Source: Syntrophaceae bacterium UBA2192 (GTDB lineage Bacteria; Desulfobacterota; Syntrophia; Syntrophales; UBA2192). Taken from it: a DNA stretch of 29,857 nucleotides. Below the pieces are notes generated by a model. It searched no databases. It had not been told where the DNA came from and was given only the letters and a program-made list of their open reading frames with translations. This document shows, one piece after another, positions 23,553 through 29,857 of this stretch (the stretch's first letter is position 1; each line of letters starts with the position of its first letter). A program made the translations under genes and the position numbers. The DNA lies in the NCBI GenBank assembly GCA_002327315.1, contig DCVI01000186.1:1-29857 (forward strand), read 5' to 3'.

Positions 23553-23985
23553 CTGTCCTCAGGCCCTCGCAGAATTTGGCTTCCTATCACTCCTGCGATT
23601 CCGCTGTCAAGGACAATAAATAACAAAGGGCTTCCCATCCTTTGAGTTAATCGCTTTGTTTTTCCCCGGTTCGCACTGCCGGCCCGGGATTATCTCCCGG
23701 TCATTGGATCCTGTCCCTGCACCCAGCATGAGGGACGCAAGCGAGCGGCCGTCGGCAATCCCCCCGCATTCGTCGAGAGTCAAGGAACGAGCAACGATCG
23801 CCTGGTTTGCGCGGACCCACCGGGATCTACGCACAGTTTGCGGCTCCGACGTGACTCACCCGGACTGTTTCAGATTTCCGGGGTTTTGTGCTATAAAAAC
23901 GAGGATTGACAGGACGTGATCTTCCCCATATTCTCACAACCCTGACGTGAACCTCATCAAACGATTCAATGAACGGGGGGCATCG
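23553..23985. other. 433-nt intergenic region upstream of larA
   Basis: No frame here has a recognisable domain. A minus-strand frame (23607-23834) shows an amphipathic, non-low-complexity sequence but no ribosome site, and may be a decayed gene. The right-hand part holds the larA promoter. Confidence 0.35.
23906..23934 (+). promoter_or_regulatory. Candidate sigma-70 promoter for larA
   Basis: A perfect TTGACA (23906-23911), a 17-nt spacer and TATTCT (23929-23934) lie about 52 nt before the larA start at 23986. There is also a TATAAA at 23892-23897 with a weak -35. Confidence 0.5.
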
Positions 23986-25233
23986 ATGAAAATAGAGATA
24001 CCTTATGGAGACGCAATCGACACGGTGGAGCTGGCGGACAGGAATATCGAGCAGGTCATCATTCCCAATTCCGTCGAGTCGGCCGATGAGATGGAAACGC
24101 TCCGGGGCGCCATATTCCGCCCGATGAATTCCCCGGGTCTCGATACCTTCCTGAAGGACCGCAAAAACATCCTCCTTGTCGTCAATGACGCCACGCGCCC
24201 GACGCCGACGGGCCGGGTCATGGAGATCATCCACCCGATGCTTGAGGGAAAAAATTTCAAGGTGATCATCGCGACGGGAAGCCACCGGGCACCGACGGAG
24301 GAGGAGTACGACTTCATCTTCGGGAAGCTCTACGGGGAGCTGAAGGACCGCGTCCATGTCCACGATGCAAAGAAGAGCGAGTGTTTCTCGCTGGGAAAGA
24401 CCCGGCACGGCAACGAGATGATGCTGAACACGCTCGTCCGGGAGGCGGACGCCATCATCCCGATCGGGAGCATCGAGCCGCACTACTTTGCCGGATACAC
24501 CGGGGGCCGCAAGTGCTTCATGCCCGGGGTAGCCGGCTATGACTTTATCACGGCCAATCACAGGCTGGCCATTTCACGGGCCGCCCAGGCCATGGTTCTG
24601 AAAGGAAACCCCGTTGCGGAAGAGTTCGCCGACGCGGAAAAACTTCTGGAAAAACTCAACATCTTCGCGATCATGACCGTCCTGGACGGCGAGCACCGGG
24701 TATACGCGGCGGCCGCGGGCGACCTGAAGGAATCCTTTTATTCGCTGCTCCCTAAAGCGGATGAAGTCTTCGTCGTCCCGATCCAGAGGCTGGCCGACAT
24801 CGTCGTGACCGTTGCCATGGAGCCCAACGACATCGACCTCTACCAGTCGCAGAAGGCCCTGGACAACGGGAAGACGGCCCTGAAGGACGGCGGGATCATC
24901 ATCCTGGTTTCCGCATGCCGCAGCGGGATCGGCTCACAGGCATTCATGGACCTGCTCAGCTCCGAAACGAGCTGCAAGGCCGTCATCGACAAGCTGGACC
25001 GGGAATACAAGCTGGGCTACCACAAGGCGGGCAAGATGGCCGAGATCGGCGTGAAGGCCCAGATGTGGGCCGTCACCCCCCTGGACGCTACCCTGATCGG
25101 CAAGGCCCACATGCGGCCCTTTGACAGCGTCTCCGAGGCCCTGAACGAGGCGCTCAGGGAGAAGGGCCCCGACGCGAAAGTCACCTTCATCATGGACGGA
25201 GGGATGACGATCCCGAGGCTTGCGGCGCCGTAG
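23986..25233 (+). CDS. larA: LarA-family nickel-pincer racemase/epimerase
   Basis: This 415-residue protein has all the residues known for lactate racemase LarA. D68 and R71 are in NDATRP, H100 in ATGSH, H166 in EPHYFAGYTGG, K176 ten residues later (the cofactor thioester/tether Lys) and H192 in TANHR (nickel ligand). The spacing 166-176-192 matches that of 174-184-200 in the Lactobacillus enzyme. It should hold the nickel-pincer nucleotide and interconvert enantiomers of a 2-hydroxy acid, most likely lactate given the GlcD/GlcF genes that follow. larB, larC and larE, needed to make the cofactor, are not in the window. The start at 23986 (MKIEIPYG) follows GGGGGG. Confidence 0.9.
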   Translation: MKIEIPYGDAIDTVELADRNIEQVIIPNSVESADEMETLRGAIFRPMNSPGLDTFLKDRKNILLVVNDATRPTPTGRVMEIIHPMLEGKNFKVIIATGSHRAPTEEEYDFIFGKLYGELKDRVHVHDAKKSECFSLGKTRHGNEMMLNTLVREADAIIPIGSIEPHYFAGYTGGRKCFMPGVAGYDFITANHRLAISRAAQAMVLKGNPVAEEFADAEKLLEKLNIFAIMTVLDGEHRVYAAAAGDLKESFYSLLPKADEVFVVPIQRLADIVVTVAMEPNDIDLYQSQKALDNGKTALKDGGIIILVSACRSGIGSQAFMDLLSSETSCKAVIDKLDREYKLGYHKAGKMAEIGVKAQMWAVTPLDATLIGKAHMRPFDSVSEALNEALREKGPDAKVTFIMDGGMTIPRLAAP

Positions 25234-25249
25234 GGGCAGACAAGTACCA

Positions 25250-25278
25250 TTGACAGAACAGAGCGGTTCCCCTATATT
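25250..25278 (+). promoter_or_regulatory. Strong sigma-70 promoter between larA and glcD
   Basis: TTGACA (25250-25255), an ideal 17-nt spacer and TATATT (25273-25278) lie 108 nt before the glcD start. The dehydrogenase pair can thus be expressed without larA. Confidence 0.65.
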
Positions 25279-25385
25279 GCGCAGACTCAAAAAAGGGAAC
25301 CCCGCCGGGAGCGATATCCACAGGCCCGATGCATGCCCGGCGTGACAAAAGCCTTAAGATAAGATCCTCACGGGAGGCAAGCGGC

Positions 25386-26774
25386 ATGATCAGCGAAGAG
25401 ATCAAGAAAAAGATCCGCGGCATCGTGGGGGCGGAAAACGCCCTCGATTCCGACCTGGACCGTTTCGGCTACTCCTACGACGCATCCTTCGTGCCGCTGC
25501 TGCCCGCAAAAAAGCCGGACCTCGTCGTCCGGCCCGCAACGACGGAGGAAGTGTCGAAGGTCATGGCCGTCGCCTACGAGCACGCAATCCCCGTCACGCC
25601 CCGGGGCGCGGCAACGGGCCGCACCGGCGGGAGCATCCCCCTGCAGGGGGGCATTTCCCTCTCCCTGGAGCGCATGATGAAGATCGTCGAGCTGGACGTG
25701 AACAACATGATGGTCTGGGCCGAAGCGGGGGTCCGCACGATCGATCTGTACAACGCCTGTGCCGCCAAGGGGCTCTTCTACCCGCCGGACCCGGCAAGCT
25801 GGAAATTCTCCACGATCGGAGGCAACGTGGCCGAGAACGCAGGCGGGATGCGGGCGGTCAAGTACGGGGTCACGTCCAACTACGTCATGGGCCTCGAGGT
25901 CGTGCTCTCCGACGGCACGGTGCTCCAGACGGGCGGCAAGGCCATCAAGAACGTCACGGGCTACAACCTGACGAGCCTCTTCACAGGATCCGAGGGGACG
26001 CTGGGCATCGTCACCAAGGTGCTCCTCCGGGTGATTCCCATGCCGAAGAAACGCGGTACGCTGCAGCTCATGTTCCGCACCCTCGACGACGGCTGCACGG
26101 CGGTCCACCGGATGCTGCAGTCAGGCCTCGTTCCGGCGGCAGCCGAGGTGATGGACCGTTTCTGCCTCGAGGCCGTGGCGAAGCACCGCAAGACGCAGCA
26201 CGACCCGGCCATCGGCGCCTGCATCGTCATCGAGATCGACGGCGAGGACGACGAGGCGCTCGCGCTGCAGACGAAGCGGATGGAAGCCGTGGCGAAGGAG
26301 TGCGGGGTCTACGAGTTCCGCGTCGCCCAGTCGCAGCAGGAATCCGACGAGCTGTGGGCCATCCGGCGGGGCATCAGTTCCGCCATCGCCAGCATCCTGC
26401 CGAACCGCCTGGGCGAGGACATCTCGGTCCCGCGGGACGCCTTCCCCGAGGTGGTGCGCCGGATCGCGACCATCGCCGAGAAACACAAGCTCACCATCGC
26501 CGTCTACGGACACGCCGGCGACGGCAACATCCACCCCTCTATTCTCTGCGACCTGAGCAAGCCCGGGGAGGAGGAGCGGGTCCACAGGGCCGTCGAAGAT
26601 CTGTTCGACGTGACACTGTCCGTCGGGGGGACCCTGTCCGGCGAGCACGGCATCGGCATCACCAAACGGCCCTACATCGCCAAGGCACTCGGCGAGTCCG
26701 GCGTGAAGACCCTGGGCGCCGTCAAGCAGGCCCTCGACCCTAAAGGCATTCTGAACCCCGGCAAGATCTGGTAA
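25386..26774 (+). CDS. glcD: FAD-linked 2-hydroxyacid dehydrogenase (GlcD/D-lactate dehydrogenase type)
   Basis: This 462-residue FAD_binding_4/FAD-oxidase_C protein has the FAD pyrophosphate loop in RGAATGRTGGSIPLQGG. NAGGMRAVKYG and FTGSEGTLGI follow, and the C-terminal YGHAGDGNIHPS and SGEHGIG motifs hold the catalytic and metal His residues. It oxidises D-lactate or glycolate to the 2-oxo acid and passes electrons to an iron-sulphur partner, the product of the next gene. The start at 25386 (MISEEIKK) is backed by GGGAGG about 9 nt upstream. The substrate is inferred as D-lactate from the LarA gene before it. Membrane helices are absent, so it is cytoplasmic or peripheral. Confidence 0.92.
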   Translation: MISEEIKKKIRGIVGAENALDSDLDRFGYSYDASFVPLLPAKKPDLVVRPATTEEVSKVMAVAYEHAIPVTPRGAATGRTGGSIPLQGGISLSLERMMKIVELDVNNMMVWAEAGVRTIDLYNACAAKGLFYPPDPASWKFSTIGGNVAENAGGMRAVKYGVTSNYVMGLEVVLSDGTVLQTGGKAIKNVTGYNLTSLFTGSEGTLGIVTKVLLRVIPMPKKRGTLQLMFRTLDDGCTAVHRMLQSGLVPAAAEVMDRFCLEAVAKHRKTQHDPAIGACIVIEIDGEDDEALALQTKRMEAVAKECGVYEFRVAQSQQESDELWAIRRGISSAIASILPNRLGEDISVPRDAFPEVVRRIATIAEKHKLTIAVYGHAGDGNIHPSILCDLSKPGEEERVHRAVEDLFDVTLSVGGTLSGEHGIGITKRPYIAKALGESGVKTLGAVKQALDPKGILNPGKIW

Positions 26775-26799
26775 GCGGCAAAGAGGAAACGAAGACCCC

Positions 26800-28026
26800 A
26801 TGTCAAACCATTCGAACGACAAACTGCTTCTGGAAGCCAAAAAAATTGTCAGCCAGTGTGACCGCTGCGGCACCTGCCTTCCGGTCTGCCCCCTCTTCGA
26901 GGCGAAAAATGTTGAAGCCTCCAGCGCGCGGGGCAAGAACGTCATCGCACGGGCCCTGACCGAGGGGGGCCTCGAACCCACACCGGAGATGCTGGCCAAG
27001 GTCAACTTCTGCCTGCTGTGCCGGGCCTGCGTCGATACCTGCCCGAGCAAGATCGCAACCGACGAAGCGATGATCAACATTCGCCAGTACCTCGTGAACA
27101 AGACGGGGGCTGCGAATACCAAGTACAAGGCCATGGGCGGTATCCTGAAGAGCCGCGGCATGGTGAAGCTCACGGCGAAAACCCTTGCGCTCCTTCGCAA
27201 GCTCGGCCTCGGCAGCGTCTTTCCCCACGGCATGGTTCCGGAAGAGTATACGCGGGCGCATTTCCTCGCCGCTTTCTCGGGGCCTGCCGCCCTGGGACAG
27301 AAAGCGCCGCCTTCGGATGTGGCCGTCACGGCGTCGACGCGGGTGGCCTATTTCGACGGCTGCGGCATGCGGATGATGTTTCCCGAAGCCGCCGCGGAGA
27401 CGCTCAAGCTTCTGAAGGCCGGGACGCAGCCGATGGTAAAAGACAACGTGTGCTGTGGCCTGCCGCACCTGGCCCACGGGCTTCGCGACGAGTTCCTGGA
27501 GCTCGCTCGGAAGAACATCTCGATCTACGAGGATGCCGATGTCGTCGTGTGCGACTGCGCAAGCTGCGGCGGCACCCTCAAGCACATCGCCTCGTACTTC
27601 GCCAACGATCCGCACTGGAAAGACCGGGCGGCCGCCTTCAGCCGCAAGGTGATGGATCTGACCGAGTACCTGGCCAAGGTCGGCTACACGCCGCGCCAGA
27701 AGGTGGATGCGATCTTCACCTATCACGACCCCTGCCATCTCGGTCGGGGCCAGGGGATCAAGAAGCAGCCGCGAGACCTTCTCAGGGCGGCAGGCAAGTT
27801 CGTCGAGATGAAGGAGGCCGACGTCTGCTGCGGCGGGGCGGGTTCCTTTCACATGGACTACCCCGACATTGCCTCGACGATCCTCGACAAGAAACGGGCA
27901 AACATCGAAAAAACCGGCGCGGCCATCGTGGTGACGGGCTGCCCCGGGTGCCTGATCCAGCTCGCCAAGGCGGCAAAGGCCAGCGGCGGCAAGTTCAAGG
28001 CCATGCACATCAGCCAGGTGATCTGA
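26800..28026 (+). CDS. glcF: Iron-sulphur subunit of 2-hydroxyacid dehydrogenase (GlcF/CCG type)
   Basis: This 408-residue protein has two N-terminal [4Fe-4S] motifs, CDRCGTCLPVCP and CLLCRACVDTCP. Two CCG (DUF224) modules follow. The first includes VCCGLPHLAHG and CDCASCGG, the second DPCHLGRG, VCCGGAGS and GCPGCLIQL. The CCG modules are those of heterodisulphide reductase subunit B and glycolate oxidase GlcF. It starts 25 nt after glcD and is evidently its electron-acceptor subunit, passing electrons towards quinones or soluble carriers. All predicted ligands are present. Confidence 0.94.
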   Translation: MSNHSNDKLLLEAKKIVSQCDRCGTCLPVCPLFEAKNVEASSARGKNVIARALTEGGLEPTPEMLAKVNFCLLCRACVDTCPSKIATDEAMINIRQYLVNKTGAANTKYKAMGGILKSRGMVKLTAKTLALLRKLGLGSVFPHGMVPEEYTRAHFLAAFSGPAALGQKAPPSDVAVTASTRVAYFDGCGMRMMFPEAAAETLKLLKAGTQPMVKDNVCCGLPHLAHGLRDEFLELARKNISIYEDADVVVCDCASCGGTLKHIASYFANDPHWKDRAAAFSRKVMDLTEYLAKVGYTPRQKVDAIFTYHDPCHLGRGQGIKKQPRDLLRAAGKFVEMKEADVCCGGAGSFHMDYPDIASTILDKKRANIEKTGAAIVVTGCPGCLIQLAKAAKASGGKFKAMHISQVI

Positions 28027-28123
28027 GGAAAAATTCCCCCTCGCCAGGACTTCGACCGAAAGCCCCGCCGGGAGGACGAAGGAACCCCTCACGTTCCTGC
28101 AAAATGCCGGAGGAGCCGGTCCC

Positions 28124-29518
28124 ATGAAGAAAATTCTCGTCGCGGGCGAGCAGGACCCCGTCCGCGAGGAGCTCAGCCTTGCCCTGATCGACGAAGGGTA
28201 CGACGTGGTCACGGCCCGCAGCGGCGCCGAATGCCTCGCGGCGGCCGACGGGGGGGACTTCGATCTCGTGCTGCTGGCCATGCGGTTTGCGGACATGAAC
28301 GGGATCGATGTCCTTCAGAGCCTGCGGAAGAGCCAGCCCGATACGACCGTCATCATGATGACCGCCCACGGCGACATCGAATCGACCCGCAGGGCCCTTT
28401 CGCTGGGTGCCTTCGACTTCATCCACCGGCCGGTGAAGTCCAGGGCCGTTGTCTCCATCATCAAGACGGCCCTGGAGATACGCTGCCTGCGCCGGGAATT
28501 CCAGCAGATCATCTACAAGAACAAGGAGCGCTACGGCTACCACAACCTGATCGGCAAGAGCGAGGCCCTTCAGGGCGTCCTCGAGGTCCTGGCGCGTGTG
28601 GCCACCAACGACGCGGCCACGATCCTCATCGAGGGGGCGAGCGGCACCGGGAAGAGCCTCGTGGCCAAGTGCCTGCACTACAACGGCCTGCGGGCCTACC
28701 AGCCCTTCGTGGAGATCAGCTGCGCCTCCATCCCCCCCACCTTGCTCGAATCGGAGCTTTTTGGCTACGAGGCAGGCGCCTTCACCGACGCCAAGCGGCC
28801 GAAAAAGGGCCTTATCGAGCTGGCCCATGGGGGCACCGTCTTCCTGGATGAAATCGGCGAGATGCATCCGGCCCTGCAGGCCAAGGTCCTCCAGGTGCTC
28901 GAGGAAAAAACGTTCAGGCGGGTCGGCGGCACAAAAAGCCTGGAGGTGGACACGCGCATCATCGCCGCAACCAACAGGGACCTGAAAGCGGCCGTCGAGA
29001 GCGGCGCATTCCGGCAGGATCTCTATTACCGGCTCAACGTGATCAACATTCAACTGCCCACGCTGCACGAGCGCAACGCCGATGTCATGCCGCTCGTCGA
29101 ACACTTCATCCACCATTACAGCAGGGAGCTTCGCAAACCCGTCAAGACAGTGTCCGACGAGGCGCGGGAGCTGCTTGTCCGGTACGAATGGCCCGGTAAC
29201 GTGCGCGAGTTGCTCAACACCGTCGAGAGGATCATGATCCTGGAGGACGGCGCGAGCATCACGCCGGGCAACCTGCCGCCGGAAATCCTGAAGCGCAGCG
29301 GCAACGGGAAAAAACCCCTCGTTCCGAACTCGGCCGATTTCCTCGATGAAGGGAGCGCTGCCGACTACCAGGCGCTCACGAGAGAGTTCCAGTCAGGCAT
29401 GATCCACAGGGCCCTGCAGAGAAGCGGCGGCAACAAATCCGAGGCGGCCCGGGCACTCGGCCTTTCCCGCCTGGCCCTCTATCACCAGATGAAACGGCTC
29501 GACCTGTTGAAAAAATGA
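28124..29518 (+). CDS. NtrC-type sigma-54 activator with degenerate receiver
   Basis: This 464-residue protein has three domains. The receiver (1-120) is degenerate. The phospho-acceptor position in LVLLAMRFADMNG is Ala52, the acidic pair reads Gly8-Glu9 (ILVAGEQD), and the conserved Lys in FIHRPV is Arg102. Thr80 is kept. The AAA+ domain (about 140-375) is intact: Walker A GASGTGKS near 170-177, the sigma-54 contact loop GAFTDA near 217-222 (a common variant of GAFTGA), Walker B VFLDEIGE near 238 and an arginine-rich sensor region. A Fis-type helix-turn-helix closes the protein (about 424-460, NKSEAARALGLSRLALYHQMK). It follows glcF by about 100 nt, and a sigma-54 promoter lies just downstream. 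It should drive lactate-type genes beyond the window without classical phosphorylation. Confidence 0.94.
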   Translation: MKKILVAGEQDPVREELSLALIDEGYDVVTARSGAECLAAADGGDFDLVLLAMRFADMNGIDVLQSLRKSQPDTTVIMMTAHGDIESTRRALSLGAFDFIHRPVKSRAVVSIIKTALEIRCLRREFQQIIYKNKERYGYHNLIGKSEALQGVLEVLARVATNDAATILIEGASGTGKSLVAKCLHYNGLRAYQPFVEISCASIPPTLLESELFGYEAGAFTDAKRPKKGLIELAHGGTVFLDEIGEMHPALQAKVLQVLEEKTFRRVGGTKSLEVDTRIIAATNRDLKAAVESGAFRQDLYYRLNVINIQLPTLHERNADVMPLVEHFIHHYSRELRKPVKTVSDEARELLVRYEWPGNVRELLNTVERIMILEDGASITPGNLPPEILKRSGNGKKPLVPNSADFLDEGSAADYQALTREFQSGMIHRALQRSGGNKSEAARALGLSRLALYHQMKRLDLLKK

Positions 29519-29539
29519 ACGCTTACGATTTCATCACCT

Positions 29540-29554
29540 GTTAAAACATTTAAC
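29540..29554. promoter_or_regulatory. Candidate enhancer palindrome for the sigma-54 promoter
   Basis: GTTAAAACATTTAAC is a perfect 6-bp inverted repeat separated by ACA. It lies about 155 nt upstream of the -24 element at 29709, a typical enhancer distance. A Fis-type activator binds such dyads. Only one copy is seen. Confidence 0.45.
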
Positions 29555-29708
29555 GCCTGTCGGCCCGCCGAAACACCCGTCGCGATCTTTCCGCAACGAA
29601 TCCTGCAAGACCGAATCACCCGTAACGTTCTTGTCTCAAAGAGGATTATGCCTTCGGTCCCGCGCCGATGCCGGAGAACCCGGTCCGTCGAAATACCGGT
29701 TTTCGTTT

Positions 29709-29724
29709 TGGCACTTCCCTTGCT
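29709..29724 (+). promoter_or_regulatory. Sigma-54 promoter
   Basis: TGGCAC, five bases, TTGCT matches the -24/-12 consensus with GG and GC at the required spacing. It follows the sigma-54 activator gene and points towards the right edge, so the regulated gene or operon starts outside the window. The 339 nt from 29519 to the end contain no gene. Confidence 0.8.
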
Positions 29725-29820
29725 CTATGCAAGATGATTCCTGATCAAAATTTTTCCCGGGATCGGTTGTGCAGAGCTCCTCTCCTCCCCGTTGATTCTG
29801 TACACCGGACACGTGTATTA

Positions 29821-29850
29821 AAATTCCTCGCGCCAAGGTGCAAGGAATTT
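29821..29850 (+). promoter_or_regulatory. Leader hairpin downstream of the sigma-54 promoter
   Basis: AAATTCCT (29821-29828) pairs with AGGAATTT (29843-29850). Inside, GCGCC (29830-29834) can pair with GGTGC (29837-29841). The 13-bp stem, with one mismatch and a closed tip, would form in the 5' leader about 90-115 nt after the expected start of transcription. Confidence 0.45.
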
Positions 29851-29857
29851 AGAAACT

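Noticed and set aside
23607..23834. 75-codon minus-strand frame upstream of the secreted protein
   Set aside because: The composition looks partly protein-like, but there is no ribosome site or known domain. Kept only as a possible decayed gene.
26803..28296. 497-codon minus-strand frame opposite glcF
   Set aside because: It is antisense to two CCG modules and two ferredoxin motifs and has no own motif.
28775..28792. GAFTDA as a defective sigma-54 contact loop
   Set aside because: To my knowledge GAFTDA is a frequent functional variant in NtrC-type activators, so it is not evidence of inactivity.
1..29857. tRNA, rRNA, CRISPR array or insertion sequence
   Set aside because: No T-loop-like conserved stretch, regularly spaced repeat-spacer pattern, or transposase motif with terminal repeats was found by reading either strand.

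Overview
The window is about 29.9 kb of GC-rich, densely coded bacterial DNA with short gaps, clear Shine-Dalgarno sites and many back-to-back terminators. The gene content points to an anaerobic deltaproteobacterium, most likely Syntrophus/Syntrophobacterales-like or another Desulfobacterota. It includes a 4-hydroxybutyryl-CoA dehydratase relative, a crotonase, a LarA racemase beside a GlcD/GlcF-type 2-hydroxyacid dehydrogenase under a sigma-54 activator, a cobalamin-type radical SAM protein and a QueG-like ferredoxin. The taxonomic placement is inference. I saw no rRNA, tRNA, CRISPR array or insertion sequence.

Layout. 1-480: intergenic palindromic repeats and a frameshifted remnant of a receiver domain. 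484-6298: a two-component module, with a receiver-only regulator (-), a 1366-residue membrane histidine kinase with five PAS domains and one GAF domain (+), and a full NarL/LuxR regulator (-). 6775-7756: a small cysteine-containing protein and a universal stress protein. 8021-10993: a crotonase-family protein, a radical SAM protein, an RRM RNA-binding protein and a cold-shock protein. 11294-11830: an exported PrcB-like protein.

11906-16381: a good sigma-70 promoter leads into a divergent 4-hydroxybutyryl-CoA dehydratase homologue, a FabI-like reductase, an APC permease and a Tat-signal O-methyltransferase whose signal peptide is split by one extra G. 16466-18292: a DUF5658 membrane protein (-), then a MarR regulator and a QueG-like iron-sulphur protein (+). 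18362-21340: a TerC/DUF475 membrane protein (-) and a divergent DUF2917/MocR pair. 21395-23552: a probable metal-handling cluster on the minus strand (small secreted protein, zinc ribbon, CDF transporter, lipoprotein). 23986-29518: LarA, GlcD, GlcF and an NtrC-type activator. A near-perfect sigma-54 promoter at 29709-29724 then fires out of the window.

The 3' block reads as a 2-hydroxyacid (probably lactate) utilisation locus. LarA would interconvert enantiomers, GlcD/GlcF would oxidise one of them, and the activator would switch on the genes beyond the edge. Its receiver has lost the phospho-acceptor Asp. The most unusual gene is the dehydratase homologue: by comparison with the Clostridium aminobutyricum enzyme, recalled from memory, it has lost the His ligand of the [4Fe-4S] cluster and several active-site residues and has gained two CxxC pairs. 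This makes a different chemistry or a rearranged metal site plausible.
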